Origin: Bacillus sp. ISL-18
GTDB taxonomy: Bacteria; Bacillota; Bacilli; Bacillales; Cytobacillaceae
Reading direction: 5' to 3'
DNA: 64,000 nucleotides
Assembly: GCF_018613415.1 (NCBI RefSeq)
Contig: NZ_JAGGQG010000024.1
Location: 80,575 to 144,574 of the forward strand
The position numbers and the translations under genes are program-made. Positions within the stretch are counted from its first letter, which is position 1. Every line of letters begins with the position of its first letter. This document shows, piece after piece, positions 24,298-33,449 of the stretch. The notes beneath the pieces are model-generated. The model had not been told where the DNA came from. It ran no database searches and was given only the letters and a program-made list of their open reading frames with translations.

Positions 24298-24342
24298 ACT
24301 ACCATGGGTAATCACATTATTGATTGCCTATGGTAGTTTTTT
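24298..24342 (+). terminator. Terminator after the LCP gene
   Basis: ACTACCAT-GGGTAATCA and TGATTGCC-ATGGTAGT arms with a short loop, followed by six T. Confidence 0.85.
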
Positions 24343-24433
24343 GTTTTAGCAATAAAAAGAGGATGAATGGATCTTCTTTGTTAATATATTTTTTAGTAAA
24401 CTATTATAAGCAATTATTCTGGGAGGATTAATC

Positions 24434-25693
24434 TTGAAAAGAAGAAACTTTTTATTACAGTTTTTTATCGGAGTATTGGCCTTCTTGTTTGGGTATAAAA
24501 TCAAACAAGACGATGAAAATATTTCGTTGTACCCTAAGCAGAAAAACACATTGTTTGGATATTATCCTGAGGATTATCGGAAAGATAATGAAAAGGACTA
24601 CACAAATGCCTTTTCCCATATCATTTCTGAAATACAAAAAGTAGGGCATGGTTCCATTATTTTATCCCATAACAAGGTATATAAAGGGGATTTAATTATT
24701 ACAACAAGTAATGTAAATATAAATGGCAAAGGAATATTAAAAGGGACCATAAAAATTGAAGGGGAAAAGAAACTATCTGAAACCGACAGATACAGCGGGA
24801 CGAACAACATAACTATCAATGAAATTACTATTGATGGTGAAGGGAAACGACACGGCATTACCATCCAATATGTTTATGGTATTACTATTGATGGAGTATT
24901 TTTTAAAGATTGTATAAGATCCATTACAGTCAACTCTATAGATTACCGTCAACATGTTTCCAGATTAGACATCATCAATAATCATTTTATAGACTGCCAA
25001 TACGCTTACTTTGTCCACAGAGGAACGTCTAAACTTTACATTTGCGGAGATGTTAAGTTTTCTAATAATACAGATGAAAGTACACCCAATGCCTTAATAA
25101 AAAGAATTGCTACAATTGTTGCAGACGGACAAGATGGCATTATTATAAATGGAAATGTCATGTTTGGAGGATCTGGAACTAATAAAAATATCTATATTAA
25201 TAATGCAAATTGGATAACCATAGGAAATAACAATCTCTTTGCTCCTAACGAAAATTGCATTCATATCAGGAATTCAAAAAACATTTCCATTTCTAGCGGC
25301 AACAACTGTGCCTGGGCTAAGAAGGATGCAATACTTCTAGAAGAATGCAGTGCCTTTACAGTATCTAGTAATACTATTTCCTGGTACCAAAGTACCGGTT
25401 TGAATGTGCAAGGTTTCACAGGTAGTGGGATTGTAGTGAAAGACAATCAACTTTCCTATGGAAACATTAGCTCTAATACAATCCTTTTTCCTTATAGGAA
25501 TGGGATAAGGCTAGAAAAGGCAGGGCGAACGACGGTAGGTATGAATACCATTCAAAATTTTGAAAGCAAAGATGAAGCCATATTTGCAGACGGTGACCTA
25601 AACCATATCCTTGGAAATTCATGTATTGGATTTGTTAAGAAAAACAGTGTCTTAGGGAGCAATTCCATAGATAATCAATCATATGTTCATTGA
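24434..25693 (+). CDS. Exported right-handed beta-helix protein (pectate-lyase-like)
   Basis: A 419-residue protein starting KRRNFLLQFFIGVLAFLFGY, a signal with a twin-arginine-like RRNFLL pattern and membrane-anchor length. The rest is a solenoid of Asn/Ile/Gly-rich strands (NITINEITIDGEGKRHGITI, IDGVFFKDC, IIINGNVMF, ITIGNNNLF) typical of PbH1 parallel beta-helices. Such folds occur in polysaccharide lyases, epimerases and phage spikes. The start is TTG 24434 with GGGAGG about 8 bp upstream. It lies between the LCP gene and the capsule operon and may cleave or modify the polymer. No lyase catalytic set can be confirmed by eye. Confidence 0.75.
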   Translation: MKRRNFLLQFFIGVLAFLFGYKIKQDDENISLYPKQKNTLFGYYPEDYRKDNEKDYTNAFSHIISEIQKVGHGSIILSHNKVYKGDLIITTSNVNINGKGILKGTIKIEGEKKLSETDRYSGTNNITINEITIDGEGKRHGITIQYVYGITIDGVFFKDCIRSITVNSIDYRQHVSRLDIINNHFIDCQYAYFVHRGTSKLYICGDVKFSNNTDESTPNALIKRIATIVADGQDGIIINGNVMFGGSGTNKNIYINNANWITIGNNNLFAPNENCIHIRNSKNISISSGNNCAWAKKDAILLEECSAFTVSSNTISWYQSTGLNVQGFTGSGIVVKDNQLSYGNISSNTILFPYRNGIRLEKAGRTTVGMNTIQNFESKDEAIFADGDLNHILGNSCIGFVKKNSVLGSNSIDNQSYVH

Positions 25694-25711
25694 TTAGTCA
25701 GCTGATAATAG

Positions 25712-25744
25712 AAAAAAACAACCCGTATCCTGTAGATACGGGTT
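25712..25744 (-). terminator. Terminator of the polysaccharide operon
   Basis: AACCCGTATC and GATACGGGTT form a perfect 10-bp stem around CTGTA. On the minus strand it is followed by TTTTTTT, just past the rfbB stop. It may also serve the beta-helix gene on the plus strand. Confidence 0.85.
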
Positions 25745-25755
25745 AAACCTATAAC

Positions 25756-26778
25756 CTATTCTAATGTATATTGCTTCTTAAAGTAATTCTGATATTCTCC
25801 ACTAATGATTTGCTCCCACCACCACTTATTATCCATATACCATTGAACAGTTTGGGCAATCCCTGTTTCAAATGTAAAAGTTGGTTTCCATCCTAGCTTT
25901 TCTAGTTTTGTCGGGTCGATAGCATAACGCTTATCATGACCTAAACGATCTGCAACAAATTCAATGAGGTCTTCTGACTTTCCTAATGTATTAATAATGG
26001 TTTTAACTACTTCTAAATTAGTCCGTTCATTATGACCGCCAACATTATAAACTTCGCCATTTACACCTTCATGTAAGACAAGGTCAATCGCTGCACAATG
26101 ATCTAGAACATGAAGCCAATCTCGAATATTTTTTCCATCGCCATAAACGGGTACCTTTTCATGATTTAATACGCGAGAAATGGTTAACGGAATTAACTTT
26201 TCCGGAAAATGAAACGGTCCATAATTATTAGAGCAGCGTGTGATGTTGATAGGTAGGCCAAATGTTTCATGATAGGCTCTAACTAGCAAGTCAGATGATG
26301 CCTTGCTTGCACTATAAGGACTATTTGGCTGTAATGGCGTATTCTCTGTAAAGAAAGTTGTCGGATCGAAATCTAACTCCCCATAGACTTCATCTGTAGA
26401 AACATGAACAAATTTAGTCACCCCAATTTGCTTCGCAGCATCGAGTAATACTTGCGTTCCTAAAACATTCGTATTTACGAAGATCTCAGGATCAGTAATC
26501 GAGCGATCCACATGACTTTCTGCAGCAAAATGAGCGACATAATCAAACTTTTCTTTTTCAAAAAGTGCCATGATGGCTTCACGGTCAGCGATGTCTGCCT
26601 TTACAAAATGATAGTTATCCTTGTTTTCGATTTCACGATGCTTGGTTAAATCCCCCGCATAGGTTAATAAATCTAAATTATAAATATCATAATCAGGATA
26701 CTTTTTTACCATAAATTGAACAAAGTTCCCGCCAATGAAACCTGCTCCGCCTGTTACTAGAATCTTTTTTCTGTTCAT
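25756..26778 (-). CDS. rfbB: dTDP-glucose 4,6-dehydratase
   Basis: A 340-residue extended short-chain dehydrogenase. The NAD motif is GGAGFIGGNFV at residues 9-19. VDRSI and VSTDEVYGEL carry the dehydratase Asp/Glu, YSASKASSDL contains the catalytic Tyr-x3-Lys, and NITRCSNNYGP follows. It converts dTDP-glucose to dTDP-4-keto-6-deoxyglucose in the cytoplasm (EC 4.2.1.46). It is the last gene of the operon, 83 bp after rfbA. The next enzymes for rhamnose, RmlC and RmlD, are absent from this window, so the sugar may be rhamnose with genes elsewhere, or another deoxy sugar. Confidence 0.95.
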   Translation of the reverse strand: MNRKKILVTGGAGFIGGNFVQFMVKKYPDYDIYNLDLLTYAGDLTKHREIENKDNYHFVKADIADREAIMALFEKEKFDYVAHFAAESHVDRSITDPEIFVNTNVLGTQVLLDAAKQIGVTKFVHVSTDEVYGELDFDPTTFFTENTPLQPNSPYSASKASSDLLVRAYHETFGLPINITRCSNNYGPFHFPEKLIPLTISRVLNHEKVPVYGDGKNIRDWLHVLDHCAAIDLVLHEGVNGEVYNVGGHNERTNLEVVKTIINTLGKSEDLIEFVADRLGHDKRYAIDPTKLEKLGWKPTFTFETGIAQTVQWYMDNKWWWEQIISGEYQNYFKKQYTLE

Positions 26779-26861
26779 TATTTCACCTCATGTTGTAATG
26801 CCCTAAGTATTTTGATAAGAAATCATGCCAAATTTATAAAAAGGGAGAGCCCTAGGCATTA

Positions 26862-27740
26862 TTAATATTTTATACCACCATTTGCTACCTTTAACAGATA
26901 CTGACCATATCCTGTCTTAGAAAACTTTTCTCCTGATTCTAGAAGTTGTTCTTTTCCAATCCAGCCATTAATATAAGCTATTTCTTCAAGAGCAGCGATT
27001 TTGATTCCTTGATGTTCTTCAATAGTTTTAACAAAATTCGTTGCCTCTACTAAACTTTGATGTGTACCAGTATCTAGCCATGTAAAGCCACGTCCAAGAA
27101 GCTCTACCTCCAGTTCACCCATCTTCAGATAAGCTTCATTAACTGAAGTAATTTCTAATTCCCCACGAGGAGATGGTTTCACATTTTTTGCAATTTCCAC
27201 AATTCGATTGTCATAGAAGTATAAACCAGTTATCGCGTAATTAGACTTTGGAAACTCTGGCTTTTCTTCAACACTTAACACTTTTCCTGTCTCATCAAAT
27301 TCGACCACACCAAATCTCTCTGGATCTTGAACATGATAGCCGAAAACAGTAGCCCCAATTTCTTTTTGAGCCGCTCTCTGGAGAATTTTCCGCATACCTG
27401 AACCATAATAGATATTATCTCCTAAAATCATAGCAACGGAGTCCTCACCAATAAACTCCTCACCAATAATAAAAGCCTGTGCCAGCCCTTCCGGACTCTC
27501 CTGTACTTTATACTGAAGCGATATACCAAATTGTGAACCATCGCCTAGTAATGCTTCAAACCGTGGTGTATCCTCTGGAGTTGAAATGATCAGTATTTCA
27601 CGAATCCCTGCAAGCATTAATGTGGATAATGGATAAAAGATCATAGGTTTATCATAAATCGGTAATAATTGCTTACTTGTTACCATTGTTAGTGGATAGA
27701 GTCGGGTTCCACTTCCCCCTGCTAGAATGATTCCTTTCAT
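26862..27740 (-). CDS. rfbA: Glucose-1-phosphate thymidylyltransferase
   Basis: A 292-residue nucleotidyltransferase with the signature GGSGTRLYPLTMVTSKQLLP at residues 8-27. Further motifs are KPMIFYPL, LGDNIYYG, VEEKPEFPKSNYAITGLYF and FTWLDTGTHQSL, all typical of RmlA/RfbA (EC 2.7.7.24). It makes dTDP-glucose for the dehydratase encoded next. ATG 27740 is preceded by AGGAGGA. It sits 26 bp past the flippase gene in the polysaccharide operon. Confidence 0.95.
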   Translation of the reverse strand: MKGIILAGGSGTRLYPLTMVTSKQLLPIYDKPMIFYPLSTLMLAGIREILIISTPEDTPRFEALLGDGSQFGISLQYKVQESPEGLAQAFIIGEEFIGEDSVAMILGDNIYYGSGMRKILQRAAQKEIGATVFGYHVQDPERFGVVEFDETGKVLSVEEKPEFPKSNYAITGLYFYDNRIVEIAKNVKPSPRGELEITSVNEAYLKMGELEVELLGRGFTWLDTGTHQSLVEATNFVKTIEEHQGIKIAALEEIAYINGWIGKEQLLESGEKFSKTGYGQYLLKVANGGIKY

Positions 27741-27766
27741 ATGTGTTCCTCCTGACAGTAGATTAA

Positions 27767-29263
27767 TTACTTACGGATATTTTGTAAACTATTCAAGACA
27801 AAATCTTTTTTGGTTATAACAAGTAACAAAATATAGATAATGCCTCCAATTAAAATGAGTAAAAATAACTCCACATATGGTACCAAGTGCCCCAGATTGG
27901 GCTTTATAAATAATAATACTAAGCACATTATTAGACCAATAATTGTAAAAGTGAAATTGTTTTTTAATAGATTATTATACTGGTCCACTACTCCAATTTT
28001 TTTCCTTAATTTGTTATATGACATGACCAATGAAATAACGGATGCTAACACTGGTCCAACAGCGATAGAGTATACTTTTAATATAGGAATTAATGCTAAA
28101 ATCAAAACAATATTAATCGCCACTACATAAATGGAATTTCTTGAAGGCGTTTTTGTATCATTGATACAATAAAAGCTCCTATATACAAAATCCCGTGCGG
28201 TATTTATTGGGAAGGATATAAAAATGATTGAACTTATCAAATACACCTGATGGGTATTATGGGCTGTAAAGTTTCCCCGTTGGAAAATAATTTCAATAAT
28301 TAAATCACCAACAGCAATAAAGCCAAATACAATTGGAATAATCATCATGTTAGTTAAATTAATGTAATTGACTAAAGAATCTTTTGCCGATTCAATGCTC
28401 TCTTCAAACTTTCTAGCGAGATTTGGATAAAGCATGGTTATGATATTTAAGACAATCAAACCATGAAAGATATTAACAATTTGGTTCCCGTACCCAAAAA
28501 TAGAAACATACCCTTTACCAAAATAACTAGCAATAAAGTTTGAAAATACCAGCGATACTTGAAATGCAGCAGAACTTAATATGATTGGTGCCGTATTTCT
28601 TAGTAACATTTTGTAAATTGGATTTTGTGTTTTAAAATTTATAGTAATGTTTGTTCTCAACCCTCGTTGCTTCACAACCATGACAAGAAATTCAAACATA
28701 AAGGAAATCCCCAAAACAATGGTTACCCCATAGATATTTGGATGTGAACTAAATAAAAAATAGCTTATGCTTACTACAGAAGCCAAAAGTCCTGCTAACT
28801 TGGGGGTGAAGAAATCTGAATTTGTTTGTAAATAAGCTGTTGAGATGCCAGAAATAACTTTAAAAATTTGTGAGACAGCTAATATAACCGTGAGAAGAAA
28901 GATTAATGATTGCTCATTACTCTTATAATTTAAAGAAAACAATTTAACCAATGGACTTCCAAAAATCACAAACAATCCCACGAATCCAATACTTAAAAAG
29001 GTCAGGACAGTAACGTAGGTATTAATTCCTTCTCTTTCTTCCAATGAGTATTTTTGGTTAGACAGCGAAGGAATTAATACGGTGGTAATCGCCGCCGATA
29101 CGATTCCAGTAATACTTACAGTTAATACATTGGCCAAATTATAAGCATCCATCTCAACACTGACACCAAAATGGTTGGCCATAAACATACTTCTTGCCAT
29201 CATCAGGACTTGTGTAATTAATGTTAATAAAGCCACTCCTGAGAAATATCTAATGAATTTCAT
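27767..29263 (-). CDS. MurJ/Wzx-like lipid-linked oligosaccharide flippase
   Basis: A 498-residue polytopic protein with about 13-14 helices of the MviN/MurJ branch of the MOP superfamily. MMARSMFMANHFGVSVEMDA near the N-terminus and FQRGNFTAHNTHQVY match MurJ family segments. In a capsule operon it most likely flips the undecaprenyl-linked repeat unit (Wzx role) rather than lipid II. It is flanked by the pyruvyltransferase and rfbA. ATG 29263 lies 9 bp beyond the preceding stop, so translation is probably coupled. Confidence 0.85.
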   Translation of the reverse strand: MKFIRYFSGVALLTLITQVLMMARSMFMANHFGVSVEMDAYNLANVLTVSITGIVSAAITTVLIPSLSNQKYSLEEREGINTYVTVLTFLSIGFVGLFVIFGSPLVKLFSLNYKSNEQSLIFLLTVILAVSQIFKVISGISTAYLQTNSDFFTPKLAGLLASVVSISYFLFSSHPNIYGVTIVLGISFMFEFLVMVVKQRGLRTNITINFKTQNPIYKMLLRNTAPIILSSAAFQVSLVFSNFIASYFGKGYVSIFGYGNQIVNIFHGLIVLNIITMLYPNLARKFEESIESAKDSLVNYINLTNMMIIPIVFGFIAVGDLIIEIIFQRGNFTAHNTHQVYLISSIIFISFPINTARDFVYRSFYCINDTKTPSRNSIYVVAINIVLILALIPILKVYSIAVGPVLASVISLVMSYNKLRKKIGVVDQYNNLLKNNFTFTIIGLIMCLVLLFIKPNLGHLVPYVELFLLILIGGIIYILLLVITKKDFVLNSLQNIRK

Positions 29264-29272
29264 TCATACCAC

Positions 29273-30325
29273 TCAATTTCTATTTATAGTATCTAATACG
29301 GCAAAATGCTGTGTAGCTTTACAGGACAATTCAGAAATGAGGCTCTTTTCATAAGTTAACTCATAATTGAGGAGTGAGTTTTCTACTTCATCAAGGCTTT
29401 TACCGTTTGAAATGGAATCTAGTTCAAAATGTCGAATATTTATGCCTAGAAATTTCATAGTATTTAAGGTCTTATCACTATAAATAATTGGGCAAATTCT
29501 CTGATTCATTAAAAGGGACAGAATAAATGAATGAAATCTGCATGTTACCATGGAATAGCATTCATCATATTTCTCAAGAAAACCTTTTATATCTCCATCG
29601 TAACTTACAATATCAATATTTTTTATATTGTCCACTTTTTCAATAACCTTATTTATAACTGTAAGATCACTGATTTCTTGTGTATCCTGGAAAGCAAAAA
29701 GCCGTACACTCTTATTTTTTGCATGAAGTCTTTTTATTAGGTCAACATTAAAATGAATATATCCTTCTATATTGTTGTTTTTAGGCCAATCAATAATAGA
29801 TATTCCAATTAGATTACTATTTCTTTCAGGTCTATTTTCTAAGGTTTTCCCCAAAACAATATCTGGATGAACACTTATTTCAATTCCTTTATTATCAAGT
29901 GATTCAAAAGAATATTGATCTCTTACAGTCAAGTGTGAAAGCTTCTTGAATGTACTAACATATTTTTCCTTATATTCATTGGTTTTAATAGGTCCGAAAT
30001 TACATCCCAAAACGAATGTATCTTTCCTGAAGAATTTAAAAATCTTTATCGTTGTATCAAAAGTTTTCCATTGTTTTTTCCAATTTTCAGGTTCTTGGAA
30101 CATAGAACCGCCAATGAACAGATACGCATCATATTTAAAAATATTTAATAATACCTCTTTACGACTTTTAAAGTTAACCCGTTTATGGTTGATAAATGCC
30201 TTTGCAGCTGATTGGTCATTGATTAAAAAGTCAAAATCAGAATTCTCGTACCTATTTACTAAGATATCTAGAAATAAATCATCACCTAAGTTATTATCAA
30301 AATATGCATCCACAGCTATTCTCAT
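29273..30325 (-). CDS. Polysaccharide pyruvyl transferase family protein
   Basis: A 350-residue protein of the PS_pyruv_trans family. The N-terminal nucleotide-fold segment is GDDLFLDILVNRY. LFIGGSMFQEPENW, VLGCNFGPIKT and HLTVRDQYSFESL follow, and the C-terminal MVTCRFHSFILSLLMNQ holds the conserved Arg-x-His-Ser. These enzymes add ketal pyruvate from phosphoenolpyruvate to surface sugars, giving an acidic polymer. ATG 30325; cytoplasmic. It is the only charge-adding enzyme I recognise in the operon. Confidence 0.88.
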   Translation of the reverse strand: MRIAVDAYFDNNLGDDLFLDILVNRYENSDFDFLINDQSAAKAFINHKRVNFKSRKEVLLNIFKYDAYLFIGGSMFQEPENWKKQWKTFDTTIKIFKFFRKDTFVLGCNFGPIKTNEYKEKYVSTFKKLSHLTVRDQYSFESLDNKGIEISVHPDIVLGKTLENRPERNSNLIGISIIDWPKNNNIEGYIHFNVDLIKRLHAKNKSVRLFAFQDTQEISDLTVINKVIEKVDNIKNIDIVSYDGDIKGFLEKYDECYSMVTCRFHSFILSLLMNQRICPIIYSDKTLNTMKFLGINIRHFELDSISNGKSLDEVENSLLNYELTYEKSLISELSCKATQHFAVLDTINRN

Positions 30326-30367
30326 TTAGATTTATTACTCCTCTTATTGCGCAAAATTTAAATTTGT

Positions 30368-31264
30368 TTAATATAATTGTTCCCTTTTAAAAAATCTATT
30401 CTTAACGTTTAATAGGTGTTTCATTATTTTAATTAGACCTAAGTTGTTTATGAGTGCGTCTACACTCCTAAGTACTGGCATTATTTCATATGGTGATATA
30501 TCCTTCTGCTTTATTGAATTATCATCATACTTTGCTAAAATAACTAAATATTGCTTTAAGAATTTTAAATCCCTTAAGATTGAACGATCTTTCGTATATT
30601 TCTTTATGACCAACAATATATATAATTCACCCATTAACATGTCATAATGGTTTGCCATGGTATTATTTTCGTGAATATATACATTTGAACCATAGTAGTC
30701 TGTTTGGAAAAATACCATTGCATTGTATAAAGTTTTCACCCAGAAATACCAATCTTCGCAATGAGATAATCCATCTGGAAAGTTAGCGGCTAACTCACTC
30801 TTAAAGACAACCGAATGAATAGGGAAAATATTTTTTCTTAATAGTACCTTTTTGATATTCTTTAGTGGTTTTACTTTTGATACTGATACTAACTTATTTT
30901 CTTTCCAATAGTTTGTGCCGCACTGGACTGCATCAACTTCTGGATTACTTTCTAGGATGGCAACTGCTCTTTCTACCATATCTTTCTCTAGAGTATCATC
31001 TGAGTCTAAAAATTGAATATATCTGCCAGTTGCCCTTTCAATGCCTCTATTTCTTGCCATGGAACGACCGCTATTTTCAAAGTAATAATATTTAATTCTT
31101 GAATCATTAAACAAATTTACAATCTCTCTAGTTTGATCCTTCGAACCATCATCAATCACAACGATTTCTATATTATTGTAGGTCTGCTCCAAGCATGATG
31201 TTAAGGAGCGACTGATTGTCTTCATTGAGTTATAAGCTGGAATTATTATAGAAACTTTGTTCAC
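30368..31264 (-). CDS. Family 2 glycosyltransferase
   Basis: A 298-residue GT-A enzyme. VSIIIPAYNSMKTISRSL opens the nucleotide-sugar domain, IVVIDDGSKDQT and GRYIQFLDSDD give the metal-binding acidic motif. A C-terminal helical region of about 100 residues follows. I chose GTG 31264 because AAGGGGG lies 9 bp upstream and the family usually starts at this point; ATG 31300 lies 12 codons earlier without a ribosome site. It probably adds one residue of the repeat unit; donor and acceptor unknown. Confidence 0.88.
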   Translation of the reverse strand: MNKVSIIIPAYNSMKTISRSLTSCLEQTYNNIEIVVIDDGSKDQTREIVNLFNDSRIKYYYFENSGRSMARNRGIERATGRYIQFLDSDDTLEKDMVERAVAILESNPEVDAVQCGTNYWKENKLVSVSKVKPLKNIKKVLLRKNIFPIHSVVFKSELAANFPDGLSHCEDWYFWVKTLYNAMVFFQTDYYGSNVYIHENNTMANHYDMLMGELYILLVIKKYTKDRSILRDLKFLKQYLVILAKYDDNSIKQKDISPYEIMPVLRSVDALINNLGLIKIMKHLLNVKNRFFKREQLY

Positions 31265-31328
31265 CCTTCTATTCCCCCTTAAACAGACTGACATGAACAA
31301 AGTTATATCTCATGTCCAAATATAAGTC

Positions 31329-32603
31329 CTAATTTTGATCTAACTCTTTTAATTCTTCACCTTTTTGCCAGATAGTTAAGAAGAACACAAGTAATGCTAC
31401 CATGATCATCGTGTAGTGATCTCTAAAAGGCTGCGTAATTAATGAGATAAACCCATAGATGATATAAAACAAGAAATAGAGTAAAAACGTACTTTTTTCA
31501 AATATATTTTTAACTGCTCTCACTGTAAGAACAGTATAGATATTAATAATCGACAGATAATACCATACTCCACCTTGAATGACTATTAAGGATAAACTAT
31601 TAATTCCTAAGTTTTTATGGATTGTTTGGTGATTAAAATCTAAATTATTAATTCCCATTCCTAATCCCATCGCGTCAAAGTATCTGAAGGCAAGGTAATT
31701 TAAATAGGCTCGTTCATTTTCTGGTGATGGAGTCCCATTTACAAAAAAGTCAGAAGCTAACTGAAGTAACTTATCAACTTGTTCCCGTATAACGTCACTA
31801 GACAAATAGGCAATCAAGCTAAGAAACAGACCAATTATGAGGATAATAATAAAGTTGAAAACTGCCTTAAATGAAAACTTATTTGAAAAGTTTACATAAA
31901 ATATAAATAAACCAAGGAATAGAATGACTGTTGGAATAAACGATTTGTTCTCATTAAAGTAAGATAATATAAGCATGGTCGGAATTTGGACCCAAAATAA
32001 GATCAACCAGACTTTTTGTTTTTCCATTAAATAATAAAAGAGATTACCTAATAATAAAGCACACCAAAAAATATTCAAAATACCCGTTCCAAAAGGACCA
32101 ATAAATCCAGTCATATGGTCAAATGCATACATTCCCCACGACAAGAAACGTCCCATCATAAAAGTCCCAGTGATAAACTGTAAAATGATAATCGGCACGT
32201 TTATCCAGAAATAAATATTTAGAAATATTAATATCTTCCTACCCAGCTTAAATAAAACGTCATATTCATATCTATTAGACATATAAGACGTGTATAATAG
32301 TAATGTTGCAGGTGTGAAAATCATTAAGATATTATTTATAAAAACCTTTCCAAATCCGTAAAAATATATATTTAAAAAAGCTATAACAACGAGTAAACCT
32401 ACGGAAATAAACATCCAAAAGTGGTGTCCTAAACTTCCTTTAGCCTCATTTTTGGTTGATTGAAAGAAGATATAAATCAGTAAAAAAAGGTCAAAAATAT
32501 ACCAAGGTTCGTATAATACCTTAATATCTCTTAGAAAAAAAACTAAGATTAATATCAAGAAAAGAATTACTTTGTCTGTTTTATTAATTGTAAGAGCATC
32601 CAA
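31329..32603 (-). CDS. O-antigen-polymerase-like membrane protein (Wzy)
   Basis: A 424-residue protein with about 11-12 hydrophobic helices and one long extracytoplasmic loop late in the chain (NGTPSPENERAYLNYLAFRY through NHQTIHKNLGINSL). This layout is typical of Wzy polymerases, which show almost no sequence conservation. Position inside the operon with a flippase and chain-length protein supports the role of joining repeat units outside the membrane. Its start is 2 bp from the preceding stop, indicating coupled translation. Confidence 0.75.
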   Translation of the reverse strand: MDALTINKTDKVILFLILILVFFLRDIKVLYEPWYIFDLFLLIYIFFQSTKNEAKGSLGHHFWMFISVGLLVVIAFLNIYFYGFGKVFINNILMIFTPATLLLYTSYMSNRYEYDVLFKLGRKILIFLNIYFWINVPIIILQFITGTFMMGRFLSWGMYAFDHMTGFIGPFGTGILNIFWCALLLGNLFYYLMEKQKVWLILFWVQIPTMLILSYFNENKSFIPTVILFLGLFIFYVNFSNKFSFKAVFNFIIILIIGLFLSLIAYLSSDVIREQVDKLLQLASDFFVNGTPSPENERAYLNYLAFRYFDAMGLGMGINNLDFNHQTIHKNLGINSLSLIVIQGGVWYYLSIINIYTVLTVRAVKNIFEKSTFLLYFLFYIIYGFISLITQPFRDHYTMIMVALLVFFLTIWQKGEELKELDQN

Positions 32604-32605
32604 TC

Positions 32606-33433
32606 CTATCGCTCTCCTATTTCCCTCTGAATTTTATTGCAAATGTTTTTAACATCCTTATTAAAGTAAAGAAATAACTTTACATTAAAAGGATGCCACC
32701 AGTGTTTTTTACGAAGAATCTTTTTATTGTTTTTAATATAGGCTGCTTTATCACTTTTAAATGAAGTACTACCGTAATGATAAATAAATGTATTATCTGC
32801 CAAGATATTTTGGTATCCCTTTTTAATTACCCTGCATGAAAAGTCTTCTTCTTCTCCATATCCTTTACCAAAATTCTCTTCATCAAAATATCCGACTTTA
32901 TTTAATACACTTCTTTTTATAAACAAAGCATGACCTACTGCAGTAGGAATCACAGGATACTCGTCTTCAGAAACACGTTCAACCAAGTTTGAAAACTCGT
33001 TAATAGAATATCCAGCTGGTAATACATTATCTTGGTTAAAGAATGGTACAGACGCAATGGTACCATTATTGGTAAGAGCCGTAACAGTTCCCACTTTTTC
33101 ACTTGAGTAGGCCGCCTTATATAACTTATCTATCCAATAATTTGTCACAACAGTATCTGAATTTAATAAAATAACATCGTTTTGTGAGTATTTCATACCT
33201 TTGTTTACTGTTTTGACAAATCCTAAATTTTCTTCATTCGTCAATAAGATTACATTATTCTGAGAAAAACTTTTCAATAATTGACTGATTTTGTCATTGG
33301 GAGACCTATCATTAATTAAAATTATTCGATTCTCTAAATTATTTTTGCATTCCAATACTGACTCAATACACTCTTTTGTTTCTTCATAACCATCATAAAT
33401 CGGTATAATAATATCAATCATTGCAGGCTCCAA
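32606..33433 (-). CDS. Family 2 glycosyltransferase (rhamnosyltransferase-like)
   Basis: A 275-residue GT-A enzyme: DIIIPIYDGYEETKECIESV, LINDRSPN, NEENLGFVKTVNKGMKYS and ILLNSDTVVTNYWIDKL. The acidic GKGYGEEEDFSCRVIKKGYQ and IYHYGSTSFKS match the catalytic-base and C-terminal regions of rhamnosyl/galactofuranosyl-type transferases. ATG 33433, or the second ATG at residue 4. It would act on the cytoplasmic face on a lipid-linked acceptor. Confidence 0.85.
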   Translation of the reverse strand: MEPAMIDIIIPIYDGYEETKECIESVLECKNNLENRIILINDRSPNDKISQLLKSFSQNNVILLTNEENLGFVKTVNKGMKYSQNDVILLNSDTVVTNYWIDKLYKAAYSSEKVGTVTALTNNGTIASVPFFNQDNVLPAGYSINEFSNLVERVSEDEYPVIPTAVGHALFIKRSVLNKVGYFDEENFGKGYGEEEDFSCRVIKKGYQNILADNTFIYHYGSTSFKSDKAAYIKNNKKILRKKHWWHPFNVKLFLYFNKDVKNICNKIQREIGER

Positions 33434-33449
33434 TCCTTATTAATCAAAT